Source: Rhodopila globiformis
GTDB lineage: Bacteria; Pseudomonadota; Alphaproteobacteria; Acetobacterales; Acetobacteraceae
Reading direction: 5' to 3'
DNA: 64,000 nucleotides
NCBI RefSeq assembly: GCF_002937115.1
Contig: NZ_NHRY01000266.1
Span: 1 to 64,000, forward strand
Below, piece after piece: positions 27,065-36,458 of this stretch. The stretch's first letter is position 1, and each line of letters starts with the position of its first letter. Made by a program: the position numbers and the translations under genes. The notes under the pieces were generated by a model, which was given only the letters and a program-made list of their open reading frames with translations, was not told where the DNA came from and searched no databases.

Positions 27065-28198
27065 TTACATCTGCGCGTAGGTGCCGTTCTTCCAGACGAA
27101 GAACACATAGCCGCCGCCGGTCGTGTCGCCCTTCTTGTCGAAGCTGATCGGGCCCAGGACGGACGGCCAGTCGCCGCTTGCCTTGAGCGCCGCGGCGACC
27201 TTTCTCGGGTTGATGCTCTTGATCTTTTTGGCCGCGTCCGCCCAGACCTGGACCGCGGCGTAGGAATACAGCACGTAGCCTTCCGGATCGACGTTCTTCG
27301 CCTTGAACTCCTTCACCACGTCGGCGGCGCTCTTCATCAGGCGCGGGTCGGGCGGAAAGGTCATCAGAGTGCCGGTGCCGGCATCGCCGGCGATGTTCCA
27401 GAACTCATTCGTCACCAGCGCATCGCCGCCGACCAGGGTGGCCTTCATACCCTGCTCCTTGGCCTGGCGGATGATCAGGCCGGCCTCGGTATGATAGCCG
27501 CCGACATAGATCACGGTCACGCCTGCCAGCTTCAGCCGGCTGACGAGGGAGGAGTAATCCTTTTCACCTGGTGTATAGGCAGTTGCCAGGACCTCCTTGC
27601 CACCCTTGGCGTGCAGCGCCTTCATGGTTTCATCCGCCAGGCCCCTGCCGTAGGCGGAGTTGTCGTTCAGGATGGCGATCTTCTCGTCTTTGAAATGAGT
27701 CGCCAGGTAGTCGCCGGCGACCTTGCCCTGGTTGTCATCCCGGCCGCAGACGCGGAAGGTGTTCCAGCTTCCCTCGTCGGTGTACTTGGGGTTGGTCGAA
27801 CCCGGCGAGATCTGCAGGATTCCTTCCTCGGAATAGACCTTGCTGGCCGGGATCGAACTGCCGGAGCAGAAATGCCCGTCCACCATCTTCACGCCCTTGG
27901 AGGCAAGCTGGTTGGCGACCGAGACCGCCTGCTTCGGGTCGCACGCGTCGTCGCCGGTATCCAACACAAGCTGCTGGCCCAGCACGCCGCCGGCCTTGTT
28001 CAGGTCCGCGACCGCCTGTTCGGCGCCCGCCTTCAGCTGCGCGCCGAACGCCGCGTATTCCCCGGTCATTGGGCCGGCCACGGCAATATGGATCTGCGCG
28101 CTCGCGGGCATGGCCGCGCCGCCCAGCAGGATGGCCAGGGTCGCCACGGCGCCCAGAAGACCGTTGCGACGGCCCGGTAGGATGGATCTGTTCAGCAT
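27065..28198 (-). CDS. Branched-chain amino acid ABC transporter substrate-binding protein
   Basis: A 377-residue periplasmic type 1 binding protein (LivJ/LivK family). The signal peptide runs to about residue 35 (LLGAVATLAILLGGAAMPASA). The mature part starts IHIAVAGPMTGEYAAFGAQ. Further landmarks are LDTGDDACDPKQAVSVANQL, a conserved disulphide pattern (DACD, HFCSGS), and ISPGSTNPKYTD. No permease or ATPase genes are adjacent, so it is an orphan component here. Ligand assignment to Leu/Ile/Val is by family only. Confidence 0.92.
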   Translation of the reverse strand: MLNRSILPGRRNGLLGAVATLAILLGGAAMPASAQIHIAVAGPMTGEYAAFGAQLKAGAEQAVADLNKAGGVLGQQLVLDTGDDACDPKQAVSVANQLASKGVKMVDGHFCSGSSIPASKVYSEEGILQISPGSTNPKYTDEGSWNTFRVCGRDDNQGKVAGDYLATHFKDEKIAILNDNSAYGRGLADETMKALHAKGGKEVLATAYTPGEKDYSSLVSRLKLAGVTVIYVGGYHTEAGLIIRQAKEQGMKATLVGGDALVTNEFWNIAGDAGTGTLMTFPPDPRLMKSAADVVKEFKAKNVDPEGYVLYSYAAVQVWADAAKKIKSINPRKVAAALKASGDWPSVLGPISFDKKGDTTGGGYVFFVWKNGTYAQM

Positions 28199-28508
28199 TT
28201 GAGCATCTCCGTCGTGTCACGAGGCCGCAGAGTCGGAACGCGGCGTGGAAGCGTAGCCTCCGGCCGGGGAAAGCGCCAGAATCGATATGAGTCGGCAAGG
28301 GTCAGGACATGCGTCGATCCGGTCCAACAAAGCCGCGCCTGCCTCGCAACGCTGGCTGTCGGCAGCAGGCGCGCATGGAAAACGACGGCGCCATGGTCAG
28401 CAGGTATTTCGCCTGCGGCCAGGGCAGGCCCCGGGTGCCGCAGGTGCGGGCGGTGTGCAGCACCAGGGCGGTGCCCTCGGCGCGGGATCCGGCCGGGCGC
28501 TGTCGTCG
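28199..28508. other. Intergenic stretch, nothing recognised
   Basis: These 310 bases separate two minus-strand genes. I see no conserved gene, repeat or convincing terminator; the open frames are high-GC shadows. Confidence 0.5.
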
Positions 28509-28925
28509 TCAGCGGACGTAGACACGGACCTGGCTGGCGGCCAGGTCCGGGTCGGTGCGCAGGCCCAGATGGATGCGGGACGCCGGCACGTGGTCGCGCA
28601 TGATGGCGCGCATGACGTCGGTGGCGCGCTCCTGCCCCAGCGAGGCGTCGCTTGTATCCTTCAGGACCGAGATGACGTCGTACTGCACCTCCGGATCGCG
28701 GGACTCGGCGGCGCGCACCGCGGCATGCAGAAGCTGCGCGTAGTCGGGCGACGGGATGGTGTAGTCGATGGTGACCAGCGCGGTCCGCCGGTCGATCACC
28801 ACGGGCGGCGGCGGGGGAGCCGGCTGCGCCTTGGCCTCGGGCGACGGGGCAAAGGTGCGCTGGTCGATCAGCGTACAGCCGGTGAAGCTCAGCAGGGCGA
28901 GAACAACGGGGACAAGGCGGGTCAC
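28509..28925 (-). CDS. Putative lipoprotein of unknown function
   Basis: A 138-residue protein with a short lipoprotein signal, VVLALLSFTGC, giving lipidation at Cys17. A proline-rich linker (AQPAPPPPPVVIDRR) follows. The C-terminal part (about 50-138) is a compact alpha/beta module with ALVTIDYTIPSPDYAQLLH and VSVLKDT-like strands and helices. I do not recognise the family. It is probably anchored in the outer or inner membrane. It is divergent from the amidohydrolase gene. Confidence 0.75.
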   Translation of the reverse strand: MTRLVPVVLALLSFTGCTLIDQRTFAPSPEAKAQPAPPPPPVVIDRRTALVTIDYTIPSPDYAQLLHAAVRAAESRDPEVQYDVISVLKDTSDASLGQERATDVMRAIMRDHVPASRIHLGLRTDPDLAASQVRVYVR

Positions 28926-29250
28926 TGCCGATACTCCAGGGCATCACGGTCAAGTTGGCGTTTGATACTGTCCAAATGCCGCCAGGGCCAGTCCCGTCCG
29001 CTTTCGCGCCGCATATTGCACGGTTGCCGCGGCGGACATGCGTAGGAGCAGGATCAGGCGGCGCCCCATGTGCATCAGGAAAAGCCCGCTCGCAAAGCAA
29101 TGTCGTTCCCCATCGTCATCGCCCGGCGGCGGGGCAGGCGGCGCGGGCCTCCCGAACCTCGGATCGGCCAAGGTCGCCGGGGCGGTTGATCGTCGGGAAT
29201 GTCATCCGGCGCAGGCTTGCGGGAAGCCGGGGCCTGGGCAAGATGCCCGC
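28926..29250. other. Divergent intergenic stretch
   Basis: The 325 bases between the divergent lipoprotein and amidohydrolase genes presumably hold both promoters. No repeat or RNA gene is recognised. An in-frame extension of the amidohydrolase into this stretch has no family-like sequence. Confidence 0.5.
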
Positions 29251-30495
29251 ATGGCACAGACGAACCAACGCATCGACGGCAGGCGCCTCTGGGACAGCCT
29301 GATGAGCTTCGCGGAGATCGGCGCCACCCCCAAGGGTGGCGTGCGCCGCCTGACCCTCAGCGAAACCGACAAGCGCGGGCGGGACAGGTTCCGGGCGGAG
29401 TGCGAGGCGCTCGGCCTGACAGTGCGGGTGGATGCCATCGGCAACATGTTCGCCCGCCGCCCGGGGCGCGATCCCAACCGGGCGCCCGTGCTGTTCGGCA
29501 GCCACCTCGACAGCCAGCCGAGCGGCGGAAAATTCGACGGCGCGCTGGGGGTGCTGGGCGGGCTGGAGGTGATGCGCAGCCTGAACGACCTGGGCATCGT
29601 CACCGAGGCGCCGCTGGAGCTGATCAACTGGACGGACGAGGAAGGCTCCCGCTTCGGCCACAGCCTGATGGGCTCGGGCGTGTGGTCGGGGATCTTCACG
29701 CTCGACAAGGCCTGTGCGCTGACGGACGTCGAAGGCACGACGGTCGGCAGCGCGCTGGATGCCATCGGCTACCGCGGCACCGAGCCGGCGAAGCCGTTCC
29801 GGGCGGATGCCTATTTCGAGCTGCACATCGAGCAGGGGCCGATCCTGGAGCGGGAAGACAAGCCGATCGGCATTGTCACCGGGGCGCAGGCGATGGTCTG
29901 GTACGACGCGGTGACCATCGGCCGGGACAGCCACGCCGGCACGACGCCGCCCTCGGCGCGCAAGGACGCCCTGGTCTGCGCGGCCCGGATCATCGACCTC
30001 GTGGACCGGATGATGCGGGCGCGCGGCGAGGATGGGCGCGGCACGGTCGGGCAGTTGCTGGTCTCCCCCAACAGCCGCAACGTGGTGCCCGGCGAGGTGC
30101 GTTTTTCGGTCGAGTTCCGCCATCCGAGTGACGCCGAGGTCGATAAGCTGGACCAGGAATTCCCGCCGGCGGCGCAGTCGATCGCGGATGCATGCGGGGT
30201 GAAGCTGGAATTGACGACGCTGTTCAAGATCCCCGCGCAGCTGTTCGACCCGTCCTGCGTCGATCTGGTGCGGCAGGGCGCGGCGAAACTCGGCTACAGC
30301 ACGCGGGAGATCGTCTCCGGCGCCGGACATGACGCGGTGTATGTCGCCCGGCACGTGCCGACGGCGATGATCTTCACGCCGTGCAGGGACGGACTGTCGC
30401 ACAACGAGGAGGAAAGCATCGAGCCGGGGCAGGCGGAGGCCGGGTGCCAGGTGCTGTTCGAGGCGGTGGTGGCGCGGGCGAATCGGAATTTGTAG
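29251..30495 (+). CDS. Zn-dependent amidase (N-carbamoyl-L-amino-acid hydrolase / allantoate amidohydrolase family)
   Basis: A 414-residue M20-type metallo-hydrolase. Metal-binding and catalytic motifs are FGSHLDSQPSGGKFDGALGV (His and bridging Asp), NWTDEEGSRFG (Glu pair) and ELHIEQGP. The C-terminal histidine lies in CRDGLSHNEEE. The dimerisation domain is in the middle (about residues 210-320). The family splits carbamoyl or ureido groups from amino acids, allantoate or beta-ureidopropionate; the substrate is not decidable here. The ATG at 29251 matches the family N-terminus (GRRLWDSLMSFAEIG). Confidence 0.92.
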   Translation: MAQTNQRIDGRRLWDSLMSFAEIGATPKGGVRRLTLSETDKRGRDRFRAECEALGLTVRVDAIGNMFARRPGRDPNRAPVLFGSHLDSQPSGGKFDGALGVLGGLEVMRSLNDLGIVTEAPLELINWTDEEGSRFGHSLMGSGVWSGIFTLDKACALTDVEGTTVGSALDAIGYRGTEPAKPFRADAYFELHIEQGPILEREDKPIGIVTGAQAMVWYDAVTIGRDSHAGTTPPSARKDALVCAARIIDLVDRMMRARGEDGRGTVGQLLVSPNSRNVVPGEVRFSVEFRHPSDAEVDKLDQEFPPAAQSIADACGVKLELTTLFKIPAQLFDPSCVDLVRQGAAKLGYSTREIVSGAGHDAVYVARHVPTAMIFTPCRDGLSHNEEESIEPGQAEAGCQVLFEAVVARANRNL

Positions 30496-30615
30496 GAAGC
30501 CGGTCGGATGGGATACACGCCAGATCACGGCCCAGCTTGAAGCAGGCGTACCGCCTGGGTAGGTTCTACACCCCTCTCATTCATCGACCCATTATGGAAG
30601 AAGGCGCGATCTGAA

Positions 30616-30786
30616 GTGCACGATCAGAACAAGCTCACAAACGGTTTTTCATCGCACCAGGAGGCAGAGCACCATCGAATGCAATTCAGTCGGCAGATTG
30701 AAGTTTTTCACGCAGGCAAATTGCCTCGAGACATCGTGTTTGCACTCGACGAGTCTCACGCCAAGTATGGTATTGGAATGGAATGA
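30616..30786 (+). CDS. Small ORF of unknown function in an AT-richer patch
   Basis: An open frame of 56 residues starting GTG (HDQNKLTNGFSSHQEAEHH) and ending AKYGIGME. It contains RQIEVFHAGKLPRDIVFAL, which has protein-like composition. Its base composition is much lower in GC than surrounding genes. A short frame ending MEEGAI stops 2 bases before the GTG, so this could be the tail of a decayed unit. No family is recognised; it may be a remnant. Confidence 0.35.
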   Translation: MHDQNKLTNGFSSHQEAEHHRMQFSRQIEVFHAGKLPRDIVFALDESHAKYGIGME

Positions 30787-31285
30787 GTTTGCCGAGCCTA
30801 TTTGAATGGATAGTGTTTATCGATCAATGGCTTATCATGATACCTGATAGAGGAACACGGCGCCCACGACTTCCATGGAGGAACGGTCGTTGGAGGATGC
30901 CCACGACCCGCGCCTGCCGACAGTCAAGGGTGGAGGTAGTTCCCGGCTCGCTGCGATAAAGGAGGAGCAATTCGAGTAAAACAGGCTCCGCCAGGAGGGT
31001 CGCGCCTGACCATGCAGCATTATTCGGCCAGGTTCCGGGACTCGCAGGCTGTCTGGCCATGCAGCCTTTCGAATCTTCTTGACTGCATTCGACCAGTACA
31101 CCTATCAGGGCTTCGATACCAAACCGGCTTGGGGTTTCGCCGGGCGGCAACTACACCTGACGTTCAGGAGGCTGACGCCCGTGATCCGCATCTCAACCGC
31201 CTCAATCCGCCCTCATCGCCAAGCTCAAACCGCCACAGCTTTGGCGCAGGAAAGTGTTGCCAGGGCACATACCTCCTCAACGGCA
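30787..31285. other. AT-richer gene-poor stretch, possible remnant of mobile DNA
   Basis: About 500 bases with lower GC than the chromosome and no recognisable gene on either strand. CCATGCAGC occurs twice (about 31011 and 31058). It precedes the DUF4258/DUF2283 pair and probably supplies their promoter. Confidence 0.4.
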
Positions 31286-31528
31286 ATGATCCGACTGACC
31301 AGACATGCGGCGGAAGCCATCCAAGCGCGGAATATCGCCATTGCGTGGGTAGAGGCGACGCTTCAGACGCCGGATTGGGTTGAAACTGACCCGCGTCATG
31401 CCGATCGGATGCGTGCTTATAAAGCCATTACTGATTTCGGCGGCCGGATCCTGCGGGTTGTCTTTCGGCAAGAGGGATCTGATATGATTGTCATTACCGC
31501 TCACCCAGATAGAGATGCCCGACCATGA
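31286..31528 (+). CDS. DUF4258 protein, putative toxin-like partner
   Basis: An 80-residue protein with the DUF4258 pattern: IRLTRHAAEAIQARNIAIAW at the start, VEATLQTPDW, then ILRVVFRQEGSDMIVITAHP. The predicted fold (helix, then beta-hairpins) resembles RelE/BrnT-type small RNases. The conserved His7 and C-terminal His fit that idea, but activity is not established. The stop overlaps the start of a DUF2283 gene by 4 bases. A toxin-antitoxin role is inference from the arrangement. Confidence 0.8.
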   Translation: MIRLTRHAAEAIQARNIAIAWVEATLQTPDWVETDPRHADRMRAYKAITDFGGRILRVVFRQEGSDMIVITAHPDRDARP

Positions 31529-31719
31529 TGCGCACGAGTTATGATCCGGAGGCCGATGCGATGTTCGTCTGGTTTGCCCCTGAGGGAACAGCATCCGCGA
31601 CCACGAAAGAGGTTGCTCCCGGCATACTGCTGGATTTCGATACGGCCGGAAACGTAGTTGGTATAGAAATCCTTGATGTGCGGGAACGTGTTATGGAACA
31701 GCGCGACAAGGCAGCGTGA
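31525..31719 (+). CDS. DUF2283 protein, putative antitoxin-like partner
   Basis: A 64-residue protein with the DUF2283 hallmark YDPEADAMFVWF (5-16), LLDFDTAGNVVGIEILD (35-51), a small beta-rich fold, and a charged helical end. The ATG at 31525 overlaps the DUF4258 stop (ATGATG), so the two are translationally coupled. DUF2283 genes are often next to DUF4258 genes. It ends 34 bases before the convergent carboxymuconolactone decarboxylase-like gene. Confidence 0.82.
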   Translation: MMRTSYDPEADAMFVWFAPEGTASATTKEVAPGILLDFDTAGNVVGIEILDVRERVMEQRDKAA

Positions 31720-31753
31720 CCACCGGCCACGCGCCGGCGGATCCACGTCCGCT

Positions 31754-32302
31754 TCAAGCAGGCAGCGGGAACTGCTCCAGATACGGCCTGTAGTCCGGCT
31801 CCACGTCGATCTGCAGCGTTGCCAGCACCCGGACCACCGCGTTGTAAAAGCCGATGGTCAGCGTCAGGTCCACCACCTGCTCGTTCCCCAGCTCGGCCCG
31901 CAGCGCCGCGAATGTCGTCTCGGCCATGGCCCCGTCGGCTGTCATCTCGCGTGCCCCTCTCAGCACGGCCTTGGTCAGCTCGTCGAGGTGCGTCGGCTTG
32001 CCGGCCGTGTCGTCGATCAGCGCGTGGATGTCGTCATCGCTGACGCCGAAATCATGGCCGATCTTGACATGGTGCGACCATTCATAGGGCGACCGCGCCA
32101 GCCAGCCGACCTGCAGGATGGCCAGTTCCCGCAGCCGCGGATCGAGCTTGCTGCCATAGCGGATGTAGCTGCCCAGGCCGGAGAACGCCCGCGCCGCCTG
32201 AGGTGAGTTCACCAGCGCCTTGAACAGCCAGATCGGCCGCTTGAGCAGGTCCTGGTCCTCGGGCGCAAGGTCGGACGATTCCAGATACGGGACTCGGGCC
32301 AT
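31754..32302 (-). CDS. Carboxymuconolactone decarboxylase-family protein (AhpD-like)
   Basis: A 182-residue all-helical protein. RLRELAILQVGWLARSPYEWSHH (about 57-79) is the CMD core, but it has SPYEW where AhpD-type members carry CxxC, so no redox dithiol is present. GFYNAVVRVLATLQIDVEP closes the domain. Similar proteins are usually annotated as CMD-family; the reaction is unknown. It is monocistronic, convergent with DUF2283 and divergent from the L,D-transpeptidase gene. Confidence 0.88.
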   Translation of the reverse strand: MARVPYLESSDLAPEDQDLLKRPIWLFKALVNSPQAARAFSGLGSYIRYGSKLDPRLRELAILQVGWLARSPYEWSHHVKIGHDFGVSDDDIHALIDDTAGKPTHLDELTKAVLRGAREMTADGAMAETTFAALRAELGNEQVVDLTLTIGFYNAVVRVLATLQIDVEPDYRPYLEQFPLPA

Positions 32303-32420
32303 GGTGTTCCCCCAGATTGTGATGGCACCAGCGTAAGGCCCGCCGCCGGACGCGCAACCGCGGACGCTTGCGCAAAGAGCGATCCGCGGGTCACATCACG
32401 TTCCTCTGACGGAGACGTTC

Positions 32421-32915
32421 ATGCGTGCCATTGTTGTTCCTGGCGGCTGGCTGACGATCCATGCGGAAACCTTCCGGGCGGCGCTCGGCCGCGGCGGCGT
32501 GCGCGCGGACAAGCACGAGGGCGACGGCGCGACTCCGGTTGGCGTGCTGCCGTTGCGGAAAGTGCTGTACCGGCCCGATCGCGGCCTTGCGCCGCACTGC
32601 GCCGTCGCAGTCCAGCTCCTCGCTCCGGATGATGGCTGGTGCGACGATCCCGGGTATCCTGACTACAACCGCCCGGTCCGGCTGCCGATCGGCGCCAGTG
32701 CCGAGGCGTTGTGGCGGGAGGACAGGGTGTACGACATCATCGGCGTGCTGGGATGGAACGATTCGCCGGTGCAGCCGGGCCGCGGCTCGGCGATCTTCCT
32801 CCACATCGCCCAACCCGACTATGCGCCGACCGAAGGCTGCATCGCGCTGGCGGAACCCGACCTGCGGCGCGTGCTGGCCATGGGGCTGACCGAGATCGTC
32901 GTCAGGGACGCCTGA
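32421..32915 (+). CDS. L,D-transpeptidase (YkuD domain) without signal peptide
   Basis: A 164-residue YkuD-fold protein. The catalytic motif is FLHIAQPDYAPTEGCIAL with His128 and Cys140. Early residues KHEGDGATPVGVLPL fit the group of short single-domain YkuD proteins. No signal peptide or membrane helix is visible, so access to peptidoglycan is unclear. Its end overlaps the end of the convergent Gfo/Idh gene by 14 bases. Confidence 0.88.
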   Translation: MRAIVVPGGWLTIHAETFRAALGRGGVRADKHEGDGATPVGVLPLRKVLYRPDRGLAPHCAVAVQLLAPDDGWCDDPGYPDYNRPVRLPIGASAEALWREDRVYDIIGVLGWNDSPVQPGRGSAIFLHIAQPDYAPTEGCIALAEPDLRRVLAMGLTEIVVRDA

Positions 32916-33927
32916 CCGGCGCGAATCGTGTTGCCTCCTGCTGGCAGCGCAGCGCCAGCCGGCAGACCGAGAAGGCGCGGCCGTCCTCGGACACCCGGCC
33001 GGCCCGGTCGCGGACGTCGTCCAGGAAGTCCCGGTAATAGGTCACCGGCACCCCGCTGCAGTCCTGGTAGCGGGTGCGCTGCCGGTTGGCGACGAACATG
33101 TGCTCGCCGCCTGCCCTGCCCTCGATATCCAGGTTCTTGCGCAGTTCCAGCGTGCCGTCGGTGCCGACGAGGAACAGCCGCCCGTCGCCCCAGTCGGGCA
33201 TCCCGTCCGGCGTGAACCAGTCGAGCCGGATCGAGCCGAGCATCGTGTCGCTGCGCAGGGTGATCGCGGCGAAGTCCTCGAAACCCGGCGGTTCGGTGCC
33301 GAAGGCGCCGATGGTGCTGGACAGGATCGTCGCGTCCATCATCGCCCCCTTGGCCTCGGCGAAGGCGAGGAACTGGTCGATCGAGTGCGTGCCGATGTCG
33401 TTGATGATGCCGCCGTAGGCCGCACGCTCGAAGAACCAGGCCGGGCGCAGCGCGCGGTTCAGGCGATGCGGCGCCAGGCTGGTCAGGCTGACCAGGCGGC
33501 CGATCTCGCCGGACCGGACCACGGCCAGCGCCGCCTGCACCGCCGGCGAGGTCAGCCGGCCCAGACAGATCGACCAGATCCGGCCGGTTTCCCGCACGGC
33601 CGCTTCCACGGCGGCAAGCTGATCCGCCGTCGTCACGCCGGGCTTGTCCACCATCACGTCCTTGCCGCGCCGCATCGCCTCGATCGCTAGCGCCGCCCGG
33701 TCGCGCGGCACCGCGGCCAGTACGACGAAATCGATCGACGGGTCATCCAGCAGCCGCTCCCGTTCGATCGCCGGCACGTCGGGAAAGCGCTTGCGGAAAC
33801 CGACCAGCACGCGCGGGTCCGTCGTTTCCGGATCATGCCCGGCGCACGCGGCGCCGGCGGCGAGAAGGCCGGCGGTCATGTCATAGACATGGCGGTGGTC
33901 AAGACCGATCGCGGCAAAGCGGGTCAT
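32902..33927 (-). CDS. Gfo/Idh/MocA-family oxidoreductase
   Basis: A 341-residue NAD(P)-dependent oxidoreductase. The N-terminal Rossmann domain starts [28 protein letters not shown] (about 92-105) carries the conserved DKP variant of the EKP motif. [17 protein letters not shown] (about 172-188) is the catalytic His region. GGGAGGAA lies before the ATG at 33927. It is divergent from an SDR and an esterase. The substrate, typically a sugar or sugar derivative, is unknown. Confidence 0.9.
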   Translation of the reverse strand: MTRFAAIGLDHRHVYDMTAGLLAAGAACAGHDPETTDPRVLVGFRKRFPDVPAIERERLLDDPSIDFVVLAAVPRDRAALAIEAMRRGKDVMVDKPGVTTADQLAAVEAAVRETGRIWSICLGRLTSPAVQAALAVVRSGEIGRLVSLTSLAPHRLNRALRPAWFFERAAYGGIINDIGTHSIDQFLAFAEAKGAMMDATILSSTIGAFGTEPPGFEDFAAITLRSDTMLGSIRLDWFTPDGMPDWGDGRLFLVGTDGTLELRKNLDIEGRAGGEHMFVANRQRTRYQDCSGVPVTYYRDFLDDVRDRAGRVSEDGRAFSVCRLALRCQQEATRFAPVRRP

Positions 33928-34019
33928 CGGCGTTCCTCCCGGACGCAACCTTGCAGCATCTTTCCCCTGCGGCAACCGCGGTCCAATATGCCGCCGATTC
34001 ACACGGGGAGAGGAAACCA

Positions 34020-34766
34020 ATGACAGATCGGATCGCCATCATCACCGGAGCCGGCAGCGGGATCGGGCGCGCCTCGGCCCTGGCGCTGCTGGACGGAGGC
34101 TGGTCGGTCGCGCTGGTCGGCCGCCGCCAGGACGCGCTGGAGGAGACCGCCGCCCTGGCAACCAGCGACAACTCGCTGGTGGTGCCGACGGACGTCACTG
34201 ATCCGGCGCAGGTCGACGCCCTGTTCGCCAAGGTGAAATCGACCTTCGGCCGGCTGGACATGCTGTTCAACAACGCCGGCGGCAACGTGCCGCAGACCAA
34301 TTTCGGCGATTTCACCTTCGAGATGTGGCGCAAGGTCTGCGCGATCAACCTCGACGCCATGTTCCTCTGCGCCAACGCGGCCTTCCGGATGATGCGCGAC
34401 CAGCAGCCGCGCGGCGGGCGGATCATCAACAACGGCTCGATCTCGGCCCACAACCCGCGGCCGGGGTCCGTCGCCTACACCTCGACCAAGCATGCGGTCA
34501 CCGGCCTGACCAAGACGATCGCGCTGGACGGGCGGCAATACGACATCTGCTGCGGCCAGATCGACATCGGCAACGCCGCCACGCCGATGACGGCGAAGTC
34601 CACCGAGGGCCAGTTGCAGCCGAACGGACAGATCGCGGTGGAGCCGCGGATGGACGTCAACCATGTCGGCCAGCAGGTGGCGTTCATGGCGAACCTGCCG
34701 CTGGAATCGAACGTGCAGTTCGTCACCATCATGGCGACGAAGATGCCCTGGATCGGCCGCGGCTGA
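34020..34766 (+). CDS. SDR-family oxidoreductase
   Basis: A 248-residue classical short-chain dehydrogenase. The cofactor motif is [11 protein letters not shown] (9-19), with LFNNAGGN near 82. The catalytic Ser, Tyr and Lys are in [10 protein letters not shown] and [10 protein letters not shown]37-R38 (LVGRRQDAL) suggests NADP preference; this is inference. GGGGAGAGG lies 6-8 bases before the ATG. Its TGA shares one base with the ATG of the following esterase, so the pair is coupled. Confidence 0.93.
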   Translation: MTDRIAIITGAGSGIGRASALALLDGGWSVALVGRRQDALEETAALATSDNSLVVPTDVTDPAQVDALFAKVKSTFGRLDMLFNNAGGNVPQTNFGDFTFEMWRKVCAINLDAMFLCANAAFRMMRDQQPRGGRIINNGSISAHNPRPGSVAYTSTKHAVTGLTKTIALDGRQYDICCGQIDIGNAATPMTAKSTEGQLQPNGQIAVEPRMDVNHVGQQVAFMANLPLESNVQFVTIMATKMPWIGRG

Positions 34767-36397
34767 TGCCGGCCGGGCGGCGACGCCTTCTGGGTCTGGC
34801 GGCTGCCGCCCTGTCTGCCGGTCCGGTCCTTGGGGCACCGGCGATGAAAGGAAAAAAGCCGGCGCCGCCCCCGAATATCGTTACGGAGACGCATCGCGGC
34901 AAGGTGCGCGGCGCGCTCGAGGACGGGATCAAGGTGTTCAAGGGCATTCCCTACGCCGCGAGCACCGCCGGCCTGAACCGCTTCCACCCACCGAAACCGG
35001 CGAAGAACTGGACGGGCGTGCGCGACGCGATCGCTTATGGGCCGATGTGTCCGCAGCTTCCCGCCGCGCGCGCCAGCTATGCGGCATCCTGGACGACCGA
35101 CAAGGAAGCCAGCGAGGATTGCCTTGTGCTGAACGTCTGGACCCCGGCGCTGTACGACCAGCGGAAGCGGCCGGTGATGGTCTGGCTGCACGGCGGCGGG
35201 TTTTCCGCCGGCTCCGGGTCGCGCAACGTGTACGACGGCACACGCCTGTGCCAGCGCGGCGATGTCGTGGTGGTGACGGTCAATCACCGGCTGAACGTGT
35301 TCGGCTTCCTGTACCTGGGACGGCTCGGCAGCAGCGAGTATGCGGAGTCGGGCAATGCCGGCATGCTCGACCTGATTGCCGCCTTGCACTGGGTGCACGA
35401 GAACATCATGGCGTTCGGCGGCGACCCCGCCAACGTCACGATCTTCGGCCAGTCGGGCGGCGGCGCGAAGGTCAGCACGCTGCTCGCCATGCCGCAGGCG
35501 CGCGGGCTGTTCCACAAGGCGATCGTGCAGAGCGGCTCGCACCTGGAGGGGCTGACGCCGGCCGAGGCGACGAAACATGCGCTGGCGTTCCTGTCGGCGG
35601 TGGATGTGAAGCCAACGGAATTGCAACGCCTGGCGCGGCTGCCGCCGGACAAGCTGGTGGCCGGCCTGAAGACGGTGATGCAGGCGCCCGGCCCGAAGCC
35701 GAACTACAGCCCGGTGGTCGATGGCATCGTGCTGCCGAAGGGACCGTGGCAGCCGGACGCGCCGGCCGTGTCGGCCGCGATCCCGATGATCGTAGGCACC
35801 ACGGGAACCGAGACGACAACGCTGCTGGCATCGCATGCGCCCGAGGATTTCCACATGGATGAGGCGACGCTGACCAGGCGCCTCGGCGCGTGGATACCGG
35901 AGAAGGAAATCCCCGTGATTGTGGCCGGATTCCGCCGCATCATGCCGTCCGCCTCGCCGTCCGGCCTGTATTTTGCCATCACCGCCGATCGGCGCGTGCG
36001 GCAGCAGGCCTGGGCGCAGGCGGAGCGCAAGGCGGCCCAGGGTGGGGCGCCGGTCTGGCTATATGAGCTGGACTGGAAGACGCCGGTCGATGGCGGCAAA
36101 TGGGGATCGCCGCATTTGCTCGATGTGCCCCTGGTCTTCGACAATGTCGCCAGATCGGCGTCACTGGTGGGAACCGGGCCGGAACCACAGATTCTGGCTG
36201 ACCAGATGAGCGCCACCTGGATTGCCTTCGCCAGAAACGGGAGTCCCGACAACGGCGCCATTCCGAAATGGCCGCCGTTTTCATCCGCCACCCGCGCAAC
36301 GATGGTGTTCGACCGGGAGTCCCGGGTGATGGATGATTTCCGCGGCGATGAGCGGAGGCTGCTGGCATCGCTGCCGCTGGTGAAGGTGGTCCGATGA
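34766..36397 (+). CDS. Exported carboxylesterase type B
   Basis: A 543-residue alpha/beta-hydrolase. The twin-arginine-like start PAGRRRLLGLAAAALSAG suggests export (residues 1-24). The oxyanion region is WLHGGGF (140-146), the nucleophile is Ser230 in FGQSGGGA, and the catalytic-His region is KWGSPHLLDVPLVFDN. It shares long motifs with the esterase at 16413 (GDVVVVTVN-RLNVFG, AKVSTLLAMP), so they are paralogues, but only this copy has a signal. It is translationally coupled to the upstream SDR. Confidence 0.93.
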   Translation: MPAGRRRLLGLAAAALSAGPVLGAPAMKGKKPAPPPNIVTETHRGKVRGALEDGIKVFKGIPYAASTAGLNRFHPPKPAKNWTGVRDAIAYGPMCPQLPAARASYAASWTTDKEASEDCLVLNVWTPALYDQRKRPVMVWLHGGGFSAGSGSRNVYDGTRLCQRGDVVVVTVNHRLNVFGFLYLGRLGSSEYAESGNAGMLDLIAALHWVHENIMAFGGDPANVTIFGQSGGGAKVSTLLAMPQARGLFHKAIVQSGSHLEGLTPAEATKHALAFLSAVDVKPTELQRLARLPPDKLVAGLKTVMQAPGPKPNYSPVVDGIVLPKGPWQPDAPAVSAAIPMIVGTTGTETTTLLASHAPEDFHMDEATLTRRLGAWIPEKEIPVIVAGFRRIMPSASPSGLYFAITADRRVRQQAWAQAERKAAQGGAPVWLYELDWKTPVDGGKWGSPHLLDVPLVFDNVARSASLVGTGPEPQILADQMSATWIAFARNGSPDNGAIPKWPPFSSATRATMVFDRESRVMDDFRGDERRLLASLPLVKVVR

Positions 36398-36458
36398 CGG
36401 GTGGCTTGAACCGCTGCGAGACCCGATGCGTTACCATGCCGTAGACCGGGAGGGTGAT

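Noticed and set aside
30824-31150. Minus-strand ORFs of 88-108 codons in the AT-richer patch
   Set aside because: No recognisable family or start signal; considered, but too weak to list as genes.
31754-32302. AhpD-type alkylhydroperoxidase
   Set aside because: The CxxC dithiol motif needed for that activity is absent, so only the general CMD family is called.
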